Shown here in pieces: positions 5,978 through 14,621 of a stretch of DNA of 36,490 bases (position 1 is its first letter; each line of letters opens with the position of its first letter). The notes below the pieces were generated by a model. It was not told the DNA's origin, ran no database searches, and saw only the letters and a program-made list of their open reading frames with translations. The translations under genes were made by a program, and so were the position numbers. This DNA comes from Flavobacteriaceae bacterium (lineage in GTDB: Bacteria > Bacteroidota > Bacteroidia > Flavobacteriales > Flavobacteriaceae): assembly GCA_024644725.1 (NCBI GenBank), contig JAHEHE010000020.1, positions 1-36,490 of the forward strand. Direction: 5' to 3'.

Positions 5978-8164
5978 ATGTCAACATTTAGGTCGAGGGC
6001 ACTTACAGAAACTTTGAATCGCAATCCGGTCGAAGTCAAAGACAGCAACATGCGATCCGAAAATTTTGCCAGCCATGTCTTCAATGCACAGAGTATGAAA
6101 CAGTATTTGACGGCTGAGTCTTTCAAGGGAGTGAAAAGCGCGATCAAAGATGGCAAGCGGATTGATCGTAAAATCGCTGACCAGATCGCCAACTCGATGA
6201 AGAATTGGGCCCTGTCGATGGGAGCTACCCACTATACCCATTGGTTCCAGCCGTTAACAGGCGGAACGGCTGAGAAGCACGATGCCTTTTTTGAGCTGCT
6301 GCCCGATGGGACGACCCTCGAAAAGTTCAGCGGGAACGAGCTTGTACAGCAGGAACCCGATGCCTCGAGCTTTCCGAGCGGAGGGATCCGAAACACCTTT
6401 GAGGCCCGCGGCTACACCGCCTGGGATCCTACTTCGCCGGCCTTCATTTATGGAACTACCCTTTGCATCCCCACCATTTTTGTGGCCTATACCGGGGAGG
6501 CCCTGGACAACAAAACTCCCTTGCTCAAGGCGCTTTCAGCGGTAGACAAGTATGCCACAGCGGTTGCCAAATACTTTGACAAGAATGTCAGCAAGGTTAC
6601 TGCCTCCCTGGGATGGGAACAGGAATACTTCCTGATCGACAAGGCCCTGGCGGATGCTCGACCTGACATCATGCTCACCGGACGATCGCTTTTGGGTCAT
6701 TCTTCGGCGAAAGGACAACAGCTAGACGACCACTATTTTGGCAGTATCCCCAACCGGGTCATGGGATTCATGCGCGAGCTCGAAAGCGAATCCATCAAAT
6801 TGGGCATTCCAGTCAAAACAAGACATAATGAAGTGGCACCGAATCAATTCGAATTGGCCCCGATCTACGAAGAGGCCAATTTGGCGGTGGATCACAATTC
6901 CCTGCTCATGGACATCATGGGCAAAGTCGCTTCCAAACACAACATGAAGGTACTGCTCCACGAAAAGCCTTTTGCCGGCATCAACGGGTCGGGAAAGCAT
7001 AACAACTGGTCACTCAGTACCGATACCGGAATCAATCTTTTGAGTCCGGGCAAGACCCCGATGAGAAACCTGCAGTTCCTGACCTTTTTTGTCAACACGA
7101 TAAAAGCCGTCCATGCCTATGAGGAGTTGATGCGTGCCGCTGCGGCATCGGCGGGTAACGATCACAGGCTGGGGGCCAACGAGGCCCCACCGGCTATTAT
7201 GTCGGCCTTTATCGGCAGGCAGCTTACCGAGGTGCTAAGTGAGCTCGAGAACGTGACCGACGGAAAACTTTCTCCCGAAGAGAAGACCGATCTCAAGCTG
7301 AATGTTGTAGGTAAGATCCCCGAGATTTTGCTCGACAACACAGATCGAAACCGCACGTCGCCTTTTGCCTTCACCGGAAACAAGTTCGAGTTTAGAGCTG
7401 TCGGCTCAACCGCAAATTGCGCAACCCCCATGACGGTGCTCAATACCATAGTGGCCCGGCAGCTCAAAGCATTCAAAGAGGAGGTCGATCGCCTTATCGA
7501 GGGGAAAAGCCTTAAAAAGGATGAGGCCATCTTCAATGTGCTCAGGGAATACATAAAGGACTCTAAGGATATCCTTTTTGAAGGAAACGGCTACAGCGAG
7601 CAGTGGGCCAAAGAGGCAAAGAAAAGAGGGCTTACCAATAACAGGTCCACCCCTGAGGCGATACGGGTCAAAGTCAGCAAGGAGGTGATTCGCCTGTACG
7701 AGGAGATGGAGGTGATGAATGAAAAGGAGATACGGGCTCGTCACGAGATTGAGCTCGACGAATATTCGCTACGAATACAAATTGAGGGTCGGGTTCTGGG
7801 TGACATTGCACTGAATCACGTCATCCCTACAGCCGTAAATTATCAGAATACCCTGATTGAGAATGTGCGCGGGCTCAAAGAGGTGTTTGGCAAGGAATTC
7901 GAAACCATCGCCCGAGACCAGTTGGAGCTCATTAAGAAGATTTCGGGCCATATTTCAACGATTACCTCCAAGACCGCTGAAATGGTGGAAGAACGAAAGA
8001 AGGCCAATGTGATTGACGATCCGGAGAAAAAGGCCGTGGCGTATTGCGAGAAGGTAAAACCCTATTTTGATCAGATTCGCTATCACTGTGACAAATTGGA
8101 GCTCATGGTTGACGATGAGCTGTGGCCCCTTGTCAAATACAGGGAAATGTTGTTTACCCGATGA
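5978..8164 (+). CDS. glnN: Glutamine synthetase, type III
   Basis: A 728-residue enzyme, the normal length of GSIII. It starts ATG at 5978. Typical GSIII blocks are visible: F-N-A-Q-S-M-K-Q-Y-L near residue 38, T-H-Y-T-H-W-F-Q-P-L-T-G near 82, G-W-E-Q-E-Y-F near 214, V-K-T-R-H-N-E-V-A-P-N-Q-F-E near 280, H-E-K-P-F-A-G-I-N-G-S-G-K-H-N-N-W near 329, and R-L-G-A-N-E-A-P-P near 398. The C-terminal 200 residues are the long helical extension specific to GSIII. It catalyses ATP-dependent amidation of glutamate as a dodecamer. GSIII is common in Bacteroidota. Having GSII and GSIII side by side suggests differential use under different nitrogen supply, which is inference. Confidence 0.95.
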   Translation: MSTFRSRALTETLNRNPVEVKDSNMRSENFASHVFNAQSMKQYLTAESFKGVKSAIKDGKRIDRKIADQIANSMKNWALSMGATHYTHWFQPLTGGTAEKHDAFFELLPDGTTLEKFSGNELVQQEPDASSFPSGGIRNTFEARGYTAWDPTSPAFIYGTTLCIPTIFVAYTGEALDNKTPLLKALSAVDKYATAVAKYFDKNVSKVTASLGWEQEYFLIDKALADARPDIMLTGRSLLGHSSAKGQQLDDHYFGSIPNRVMGFMRELESESIKLGIPVKTRHNEVAPNQFELAPIYEEANLAVDHNSLLMDIMGKVASKHNMKVLLHEKPFAGINGSGKHNNWSLSTDTGINLLSPGKTPMRNLQFLTFFVNTIKAVHAYEELMRAAAASAGNDHRLGANEAPPAIMSAFIGRQLTEVLSELENVTDGKLSPEEKTDLKLNVVGKIPEILLDNTDRNRTSPFAFTGNKFEFRAVGSTANCATPMTVLNTIVARQLKAFKEEVDRLIEGKSLKKDEAIFNVLREYIKDSKDILFEGNGYSEQWAKEAKKRGLTNNRSTPEAIRVKVSKEVIRLYEEMEVMNEKEIRARHEIELDEYSLRIQIEGRVLGDIALNHVIPTAVNYQNTLIENVRGLKEVFGKEFETIARDQLELIKKISGHISTITSKTAEMVEERKKANVIDDPEKKAVAYCEKVKPYFDQIRYHCDKLELMVDDELWPLVKYREMLFTR

Positions 8165-8214
8165 TTTTAAATTAGATTTACGCGAATTAATCAACAATAA
8201 ACGAAAACAAGAAC

Positions 8215-9501
8215 ATGAAAAGAGTTTTAATGACGGCTTGCCTGATTGCAATGGGCATGCAGGCTATGGCACAGAAAGTGGACCAGATGGTAGCAGAGAT
8301 TGAGCCCAAAGTGATCGAATGGAGAAGAGATTTTCACCAGAACCCGGAACTCTCCAGCCGGGAGTTTGAGACTTCAAAAAAAGTGGCAGCCTTTCTCGAG
8401 GGCCTGGGCATGGAAGTTCAAACAGGCCTGGCCCATACCGGGGTCGTCGGTGTTCTTAAAGGGGGAAAACCCGGACCGGTCGTGGCCCTGCGCGCCGACA
8501 TGGATGCCCTGCCGGTGACCGAGCGTGTCGACCTGCCGTTTGCCTCCAAGGTGAAGAGCGAATACAACGGAATTGAATCGGGTGTGATGCATGCCTGCGG
8601 GCATGACACCCATATGGCCATGCTCATGGGGGCTGCCGAGATATTGACCAAAATGAAGAAGGACTTAAAAGGAACCGTCAAGTTCGTTTTCCAGCCGGCC
8701 GAAGAGGGTGTACCCCCGGGAGAAGAAGGAGGGGCAGAGATGATGGTAAAAGACGGGGCCCTGAAAAACCCGGACGCTGAAGTGATCTTTGGTTTGCACA
8801 TCAGCGCCCAGACCGACGTGGGCAAGATCACCTACAAACCCCGCGGGACCCTGGCAGCCGCACAGCGTTTTCATATCAAAGTCCACGGAAAGCAGGCCCA
8901 TGGCTCGGCTCCGTGGCAGGGCGTCGACCCGATTGTCATCTCGGCCCAGATCATCAACGGCCTTCAGAGCCTGATCAGCCGCGACACCGAACTGACCAAG
9001 GAGGCAGCGGTGATTTCTGTGGGTCTCATCCGCGGAGGCGTTCGCAACAACATCATTCCCGAAGAAGTGGAGATGATGGGAACGATCCGAACCCTCGACT
9101 ATGACATGCAGAAGAAACTGAACGAGATGATGGAGTTTCGCGTTAAGTCGATAGCCGAAAGCTATGGAGGAACGGCCGAGATCGAAATTTCCAAGGGAAT
9201 TCCAATCACGTATAACGACCCGGAACTGACGGCGAAAATGGTTCCTACCCTGGAGCGTTCGGCCGGCAAGGAGAACGTGAAGCAGATCAATGCCATTACA
9301 GGTGCCGAAGATTTCTCGTTCTATCAGAAGGAGATTCCCGGGCTCTTCTTTTTTGTCGGAGGCAAACCGCTCGACGTCAAGGTCGAAGAAACTGCTTCCC
9401 ACCACACGCCTGACTTTTTTATAGACGAAAGTGGCATGAAAGTTGGAGTGGCATCGCTGGTCAATTTGACCCTGGATTACATGGGTGTGAAGGCGAAATA
9501 A
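8215..9501 (+). CDS. Secreted M20 family amidohydrolase (metallo-deacylase)
   Basis: A 428-residue protein with a signal peptide (residues 1-19, cleavage after A-M-A), so probably periplasmic or secreted. It belongs to the M20D amidohydrolases that remove acyl groups from amino acids or related amides. Visible metal-binding elements are M-H-A-C-G-H-D-T-H (125-133), P-A-E-E-G (161-165), H195 and a late T-A-S-H-H-T-P-D-F. The lid/dimerisation domain begins near V-H-G-K-Q-A-H-G-S (about 222). The N-terminal W-R-R-D-F-H-Q-N-P-E-L-S (36-47) is the family signature. The substrate cannot be told from sequence; N-acyl amino acids or peptidoglycan-derived amides are possible. It follows the GSIII gene by 50 bases and may be co-transcribed. 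Confidence 0.88.
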   Translation: MKRVLMTACLIAMGMQAMAQKVDQMVAEIEPKVIEWRRDFHQNPELSSREFETSKKVAAFLEGLGMEVQTGLAHTGVVGVLKGGKPGPVVALRADMDALPVTERVDLPFASKVKSEYNGIESGVMHACGHDTHMAMLMGAAEILTKMKKDLKGTVKFVFQPAEEGVPPGEEGGAEMMVKDGALKNPDAEVIFGLHISAQTDVGKITYKPRGTLAAAQRFHIKVHGKQAHGSAPWQGVDPIVISAQIINGLQSLISRDTELTKEAAVISVGLIRGGVRNNIIPEEVEMMGTIRTLDYDMQKKLNEMMEFRVKSIAESYGGTAEIEISKGIPITYNDPELTAKMVPTLERSAGKENVKQINAITGAEDFSFYQKEIPGLFFFVGGKPLDVKVEETASHHTPDFFIDESGMKVGVASLVNLTLDYMGVKAK

Positions 9502-9509
9502 GCATTATT

Positions 9510-9525
9510 TGTAACGGGTGTTACA
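9510..9525. promoter_or_regulatory. Perfect palindrome, operator candidate
   Basis: TGTAACGGGTGTTACA has 6-bp perfect arms around GGGT. It lies 64 bases before the rhodanese ATG. It is followed by the related short repeats TTTCGAAA and TTTCGGAA (9530-9549) and a -7-like GAACTTTG. The dyad is followed by no T-run, so it is not a terminator of the M20 gene. Confidence 0.45.
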
Positions 9526-9588
9526 CTCGTTTCGAAAGCGTTTCGGAACTTTGCACAAAATTAATAACTAAATAAAGCATTGATATTC

Positions 9589-9900
9589 ATGGGAATTTTC
9601 AATTTATTCGGAAGCAACACCAGCGTATCTGTCATCGAGGAGTATTTGGAGAAGAACGCGATCGTGATCGACGTGAGAACGGTGGAGGAGTTTGAGGATG
9701 GTCATGTTCAAGGGTCGAAAAACATTCCCTTGAATCAGATCGGAGCACATATCGAGGAACTCAGGAAACTGGGCAAACCAGTAGTAGCCTGCTGCAGAAG
9801 CGGGGCACGAAGTGGATCGGCTGCGACAATTCTGAAACAACACGGCATAGATGCCATCAACGGAGGCCCTTGGGGTAACGTTGCGAATTGCATAAAATAA
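9589..9900 (+). CDS. Single-domain rhodanese-like protein
   Basis: A 103-residue rhodanese domain with no signal peptide. The CH2A motif D-V-R-T-V-E-E-F-E-D-G-H-V-Q-G-S-K-N-I-P (28-47) and the active loop C-R-S-G-A-R-S (69-75) with catalytic Cys69 are intact. Such proteins carry persulfide sulfur between donors and acceptors. I place the start at ATG 9589 (MGIFNLFG); an in-frame TTG at 9580 would add three residues. The upstream gap of 87 bases contains a perfect 16-base palindrome, so the gene is probably regulated separately from the M20 gene. A strong terminator follows 13 bases after the stop. Confidence 0.9.
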   Translation: MGIFNLFGSNTSVSVIEEYLEKNAIVIDVRTVEEFEDGHVQGSKNIPLNQIGAHIEELRKLGKPVVACCRSGARSGSAATILKQHGIDAINGGPWGNVANCIK

Positions 9901-9913
9901 GCTTGAAAAAAGC

Positions 9914-9950
9914 GAACAAAAAAGGGAGCCACAGGCTCCCTTTTTTGTTC
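9914..9950. terminator. Strong bidirectional terminator
   Basis: A perfect 17-bp stem (9914-9930 with 9934-9950) and a 3-base loop, with A and T runs at the outer ends. It separates the convergent rhodanese and GSCFA genes and can serve both. Confidence 0.92.
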
Positions 9951-9971
9951 TCCTTTGATTCGGCGGCATCC

Positions 9972-10952
9972 TTATTTTCGAGATAGCCTTTGTCCCCGAG
10001 AGATCTTCACTTCAGGATGCTTTTCTCCAAGTTTTAAAATTTGCTTTTCAATCTTTTTCTTAAAGTTGCGATAGGTCTCTGAGTCATCCTGCAAAGGTTT
10101 GTGCTCCAAGGCCCTGTGAATCGATTGAGCCTCCTGCATGAGCTTGGAGGCTGATGGTTTGATCCAGGTTTCGACAAATTTTTCCCAAATGTAATCCACC
10201 GCCAGTTCATTGGGATGGATCAGGTCATTTTTATAAAAGCGATAGTCGCGCAGGTCGTCCATCATGATTTCGTAAGCGGGGAAATAGCTCGTGTCCTCTT
10301 GCCGGGCGACCAATTGGTGAACCGCTTCATGAAGGCGGGCCTTACTTCGGGTATTTTCAACTATACCGTCCTTGATATGCCTTACAGGGCTTACCGTTAG
10401 AAGAACCGCAATCGACGGATTGACCTCCCGAACCTGCGAAACGATGCGTTCCAGGCTCGTCAAAATCTCTTCAGGGGTCAGAAGTGCTTTTTTAAATTCC
10501 TTCTGGGGGATCTTGTGACAATTGGCCACATAGCTGTCCTGACTCAAATGTTTGTACACCCAGGCCGTGCCCAGAGTCAGCACCAGGTGAGTCGCGGTTT
10601 TGAGAAACGATTGCCCCTGGCGGATTTGAGACTGGATCGAATCGAGAACGACCTCGGGGTCCTTATGGTTGAACCTGCCGTGGTGATTCAGGCTCGTCCA
10701 AACCTCGCCATTGTAAACCAGGTCCTCTTTTTTGTATTGGGTCTGGAGCAGGCAATCCGATACAGCGCGCTCCATAGCGATGGGGTGAAACAGGATGCCA
10801 TGTGGATTTTCAAAAACCTCAAAGCCAGAAAGCCTCAGTTTGCGCGAGATATGCTCCGAAAAACAGGAACCGATAAGCGCAACTTTTTGATGGTGATCAA
10901 TCAGTTTGTCACCGGGTTCAAGTACCCAATCTGTTCGGAGCTTGATTCCCAT
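9972..10952 (-). CDS. GSCFA domain protein
   Basis: A 326-residue protein of the GSCFA family, named for the motif seen here as G-S-C-F-S-E-H-I (28-35). The family resembles SGNH/GDSL hydrolases, with the motif Ser as likely nucleophile. Supporting blocks are T-L-G-T-A-W-V-Y, L-L-T-V-S-P-V-R-H-I-K-D-G and the late F-Y-K-N-D-L-I-H-P-N-E-L-A-V-D-Y-I-W, whose Asp/His would complete a catalytic triad. Those assignments are by analogy. The substrate is unknown. The last 40 residues are basic and coiled. Its ATG overlaps the stop of the upstream esterase gene by one base, so the two are translationally coupled. No signal peptide is seen. Confidence 0.88.
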   Translation of the reverse strand: MGIKLRTDWVLEPGDKLIDHHQKVALIGSCFSEHISRKLRLSGFEVFENPHGILFHPIAMERAVSDCLLQTQYKKEDLVYNGEVWTSLNHHGRFNHKDPEVVLDSIQSQIRQGQSFLKTATHLVLTLGTAWVYKHLSQDSYVANCHKIPQKEFKKALLTPEEILTSLERIVSQVREVNPSIAVLLTVSPVRHIKDGIVENTRSKARLHEAVHQLVARQEDTSYFPAYEIMMDDLRDYRFYKNDLIHPNELAVDYIWEKFVETWIKPSASKLMQEAQSIHRALEHKPLQDDSETYRNFKKKIEKQILKLGEKHPEVKISRGQRLSRK

Positions 10953-11863
10953 CAGTTCGATTGTATTCGAATCCGATTCCCTCCAAAGGAGGTTCCGGTT
11001 CTTACATTTTCGATGAATTGACCAATCAGATCAGTCAGCTCATAGCCTTCATTGGCCCAGTCGTGATTTCCTTCGGGGTCTTCCGCCAGGATGTAAGAGG
11101 TCCCTAAAGCTTCCAGTCTTTCTGCAATGGTATCCGATCCGTCAAGCATCAGGTAGCCTACTGCTGAAGGGTCACAGTAATGGTGAGGTGCCGTGCCAAA
11201 CGGAACAAGGTCGTCTTTTTCTCCATGCACCAGGAGGGCAGGGATGACGTTTTCAGGTGTGATGTAATCACTGTCGATTAGAGCGCCCGCCAAAGAGATG
11301 ACACCTGCGAACTTTTGGGGTTCGATGCTTTTGAATTCGTAATGACCTGTCATGTAGGCCGCCGTAAGAACGGTCTCGGCCCCGGCGCTGCTTCCGACCA
11401 GGAAAATCTGATCGCGGTCAAAGCCAAATTCGGGGTTCTCTTCCAGGAAATCAACGGCAGCCATCAGGTCCTCGGTAGCTTTTAGAAACGTTGTGATCTT
11501 GTCGCGCGCCGGGCAGTCACATCCAAATCCGGAACCCTTGCGCGTCAGTCGATAGCTGATCGAAGCCACGTCATAGCCTTTTTGAGCCATCTCCCTCGCG
11601 AATTTCTCTTCGCCAACCCCGTCACGGCGTCCCTCATAAAAACCTCCTCCATGAACCAGGACTACCAGCGGCTTTTTGACCCTGTCTTTGGCGCTGCTTG
11701 CCTCCCCGGTTTGGATCGTGTAATAGTCCAGGCCCAGGGTATCTTTGTAGACATGGGTGGTTTTCAGGATCGCTGCGCCTTCCTGGGCCACGGCAACGGT
11801 AGTTGTCAGAGCCATTAAAATCAAGCAAATACGTGAAAGCCAAATTCTCATTTTTATCATCAT
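10952..11863 (-). CDS. Secreted alpha/beta-hydrolase (esterase)
   Basis: A 303-residue alpha/beta-hydrolase with a signal peptide (hydrophobic run about 8-26, cleavage near V-A-Q). The oxyanion motif H-G-G-G-F is at 71-75. The nucleophile elbow G-S-S-A-G is at 157-161 (Ser159). Asp in E-K-D-D-L-V-P and His in G-N-H-D-W are the expected remaining triad members. An unusual C-D-C pair occurs near residue 115, close to the active-site entrance, and may form a disulfide after export. Several Met codons cluster at the start; M5 is also possible. It follows alaS by 25 bases on the same strand and overlaps the GSCFA gene. Natural substrate unknown. Confidence 0.85.
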   Translation of the reverse strand: MMIKMRIWLSRICLILMALTTTVAVAQEGAAILKTTHVYKDTLGLDYYTIQTGEASSAKDRVKKPLVVLVHGGGFYEGRRDGVGEEKFAREMAQKGYDVASISYRLTRKGSGFGCDCPARDKITTFLKATEDLMAAVDFLEENPEFGFDRDQIFLVGSSAGAETVLTAAYMTGHYEFKSIEPQKFAGVISLAGALIDSDYITPENVIPALLVHGEKDDLVPFGTAPHHYCDPSAVGYLMLDGSDTIAERLEALGTSYILAEDPEGNHDWANEGYELTDLIGQFIENVRTGTSFGGNRIRIQSN

Positions 11864-11888
11864 GTCTCTCTGTTTCAGGTTCTGAAGG

Positions 11889-14501
11889 CTAATTGAGGTA
11901 ATCCTTTGAAGCTTTCAGCGCATCTTCCAGGCCTGCAGGGTTCTTGCCACCCGCGGTTGCAAAGAAGGGCTGTCCGCCGCCGCCGCCCTGTATGAATTTG
12001 CCCAGTTCCCTGACGATGTTCCCGGCATTCAAACCTTTGGACTCAACGACCCCTTTTGAAATGTAAACCGCCATTAGGGCTTTGCCGTTGATTTCAGATC
12101 CGGCGACAAAGAAGAGATTATCCAGCTGTGATCCCAGCTCGAAGGCCAGGTTCTTGAGCCCGGCTGCATCCAGTTCCAGTTTTGCCCCGATGTAGCTTAC
12201 TCCGTTTATTTCCTCCCGTTCCTTGACCAGATCATCTTTGAGGGAGGCAGCGCGCAACTTGTTGAGCTGTTCGATTTCCTTTTTCAATTTGGCGTTTTCA
12301 ACCTGCAGGGCCTCAACGGCCTTCAAGGTGTCCGACGGATTCTTCAGGGCCGAACTCACGGCTTCCAGCTCTTGGTCCCGCTCGAAGAAATACGCCCGGG
12401 CCGCATCGTTGGTAATGGCCTCGATCCTTCGAATTCCGGAGGCAATGGCACTCTCGCTTGTGATCTTGAAATGCCAGATGTCCCCCGTGTTCTGAACATG
12501 TGTACCCCCGCAAAGCTCCATGGAGTTTCCAAAGCGAATCGTCCGTACGTGATCCCCGTATTTTTCTCCAAACAACATGATCGCCCCGGCCTCCTGGGCC
12601 TCGGCCAGGGGTACGTCTCGATTTTCCTCCAGGCTCAGCTTTTCTTCGATTCGGGCATTGACAAACTCTTCGACTTCCTTGAGCTCTTCGGCGCTCAATT
12701 TTGAAAAATGGGAGAAGTCAAATCGCAGGTTTTTGGAATGCACCGCAGATCCTTTTTGTTCCACATGCGTTCCCAGGACCTTCCGCAGTGCCTGGTGAAG
12801 CAAGTGTGTGGCGCTGTGATTGCACATCGTTCGGAAGCGCTGTTCCGGGTCGACGACAGCCTTGAGAACTCCTTGCGGCTCTCCGGGCAGGTTCTTGGCA
12901 AAATGAAGGATCAGGTTGTTTTCCTTTTTGGTGTTCAGGATGTAGACCACGTTTCCGTTTATCTCCTCCAGGTATCCTTTGTCTCCTACCTGTCCGCCTC
13001 CTTCGGGGTAGAATGGCGTCCTGTTGAAGACCAGCTGAAAGAGATCGCCTTCTTTTTTCGAGGTGACTTTTCGGTAGCGGGTCAGTTTGATTTCCGCCTC
13101 CAATTGGTCATATCCTACAAATGCCGGATCTTCTTCTTCGCCCAGCACCACCCAGTCGTCGGTTTCCATCGCGGCGGCCGCCCTCGATCGTGATTTCTGC
13201 TTTTGCATTTCGGCCTCGAAACCGGATTCGTCGAAATCCATGCCGTTTTCTCTCAGGATCAGTCTCGTCAGATCCTTTGGGAAGCCATAGGTGTCATAGA
13301 GCTCAAAGGCCTTGGCCCCCGCAATGGTATTTCCGTCTGAGGCCTTGACGATCTCATCCAGCAGGACCAGCCCCTGTTCGAGCGTTCTCAAAAAAGAATG
13401 CTCCTCTTCTTTGATCACGTTGTGGATCAGGTTGCGCTGGTTGTGGATTTCTGGAAAACTCTCGCCCATCTGCCGGCTCAGCACGTCGGTCAGCTTGTAG
13501 ATAAACGGCTCTTTCTGGCTCAAAAAGGTAAAGCCATAGCGAATTGCACGCCTCAGTATCCGTCGTATCACATACCCGGCCCCGTTGTTGGAAGGCAGTT
13601 GTCCGTCGGCGATGGCAAAGGCCACGGCACGAACATGATCCGCAACGACGCGAATGGCCACATCGGTTTTCTTTTCCTTTCCGTATTGACTTCCCGTGAT
13701 GGTTTCTATTTCTTGGATGATCGGGGTAAAGACATCCGTATCGTAGTTGGATCTCACCTTCTGGATCACCATGCAGAGTCGTTCGAAGCCCATGCCCGTG
13801 TCGACATGTTGCTCGGGCAGCTTATCAAGGGTGCCATCGGCCTTGCGGTTGAACTCCATAAAAACAAGGTTCCAGATCTCGATGACTTCGGGGTGGTCCA
13901 TATTGACCAGTTCCCGTCCGCTCAGGTTCTTTTTATCTTCCACGGGTCGGATGTCAACATGAATTTCGCTGCACGGTCCGCAGGGTCCCTGGGCACCCAT
14001 CTCCCAAAAATTGTCTTTTTTGTTTCCCCGCAAAATTCTGTCTTCGGGCAGGTGTTTCGTCCAGAAATCATGGGCCTCCTGGTCAAAGGAGGTGCCGTCT
14101 CTTTCATCTCCTTCGAAAACGGTCACGTAGAGGCTTTCCTTGTCAATGCCAAAGACTTCGGTGAGCAGTTCCCAGGCCCAGTCGATCGCCTCCTCTTTGA
14201 AATAATCGCCGAAGCTCCAGTTTCCGAGCATCTCGAAGAGCGTATGGTGATAGGTGTCCATACCCACCTCTTCCAGGTCGTTGTGCTTTCCGGATACCCG
14301 CAGGCATTTCTGCGTGTCGGCCACTCTTGGGAATTTGGGTTTCTTCTGCCCGAGAAAGTACTCTTTGAACGGGTTCATTCCTGCGTTGACGAACATCAGG
14401 CTGGGATCATCCTTGTTGACCAGCGGGGCCGAGGCCACGATCTCGTGATTCTTCGAGGCAAAAAAGTCTAAAAACTGATTTCTGATTTCCTGTGAAGTCA
14501 T
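11889..14501 (-). CDS. alaS: Alanyl-tRNA synthetase
   Basis: An 870-residue enzyme, the normal length. It charges tRNA-Ala in the cytoplasm. The N-terminal class II catalytic core starts with the typical R-N-Q-F-L-D-F-F and contains [11 protein letters not shown] and [17 protein letters not shown]. The editing domain has H-S-A-T-H (the HxxxH zinc motif) and the partner C-G-G-T-H-V. The C-terminal C-Ala domain ends with the Gly-rich [14 protein letters not shown]. Start is ATG at 14501. The predicted leader is about 93 bases from a -7 element at 14600-14607, with a palindrome over the start site. Confidence 0.98.
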   Translation of the reverse strand: MTSQEIRNQFLDFFASKNHEIVASAPLVNKDDPSLMFVNAGMNPFKEYFLGQKKPKFPRVADTQKCLRVSGKHNDLEEVGMDTYHHTLFEMLGNWSFGDYFKEEAIDWAWELLTEVFGIDKESLYVTVFEGDERDGTSFDQEAHDFWTKHLPEDRILRGNKKDNFWEMGAQGPCGPCSEIHVDIRPVEDKKNLSGRELVNMDHPEVIEIWNLVFMEFNRKADGTLDKLPEQHVDTGMGFERLCMVIQKVRSNYDTDVFTPIIQEIETITGSQYGKEKKTDVAIRVVADHVRAVAFAIADGQLPSNNGAGYVIRRILRRAIRYGFTFLSQKEPFIYKLTDVLSRQMGESFPEIHNQRNLIHNVIKEEEHSFLRTLEQGLVLLDEIVKASDGNTIAGAKAFELYDTYGFPKDLTRLILRENGMDFDESGFEAEMQKQKSRSRAAAAMETDDWVVLGEEEDPAFVGYDQLEAEIKLTRYRKVTSKKEGDLFQLVFNRTPFYPEGGGQVGDKGYLEEINGNVVYILNTKKENNLILHFAKNLPGEPQGVLKAVVDPEQRFRTMCNHSATHLLHQALRKVLGTHVEQKGSAVHSKNLRFDFSHFSKLSAEELKEVEEFVNARIEEKLSLEENRDVPLAEAQEAGAIMLFGEKYGDHVRTIRFGNSMELCGGTHVQNTGDIWHFKITSESAIASGIRRIEAITNDAARAYFFERDQELEAVSSALKNPSDTLKAVEALQVENAKLKKEIEQLNKLRAASLKDDLVKEREEINGVSYIGAKLELDAAGLKNLAFELGSQLDNLFFVAGSEINGKALMAVYISKGVVESKGLNAGNIVRELGKFIQGGGGGQPFFATAGGKNPAGLEDALKASKDYLN

Positions 14502-14557
14502 AAAAATGATTTAAGTGACAGGGCTTAGAATCCTGTTAGAGAGACGAAAAAAAATTG

Positions 14558-14565
14558 TAAATTTG
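14558..14565 (+). promoter_or_regulatory. -7 element of the M23 peptidase gene
   Basis: TAAATTTG fits TAnnTTTG on the plus strand, giving a transcription start near 14571 and a leader of about 50 bases before ATG 14622. Confidence 0.5.
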
Positions 14566-14587
14566 TTTTCTGCGTCTGCCGGGAATG

Positions 14588-14607
14588 CCTGTACAGGTGC
14601 AAAAATA
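14588..14607 (-). promoter_or_regulatory. alaS promoter with palindrome over the start site
   Basis: On the minus strand TATTTTTG (complement of 14600-14607) fits TAnnTTTG. The next bases contain CCTGTACAGG (14588-14597), a perfect 10-bp palindrome covering the expected transcription start. E. coli alanyl-tRNA synthetase is known to repress its own gene through a palindrome at the start site, so a similar role is possible. Confidence 0.45.
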
Positions 14608-14621
14608 GTATAATTAAGCTT

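Noticed and set aside
13398-14471. A 357-codon open frame on the plus strand opposite alaS
   Set aside because: It lies wholly antisense to the conserved alaS catalytic core, has low-information sequence and no promoter or family motif. It is a shadow of alaS codon use.
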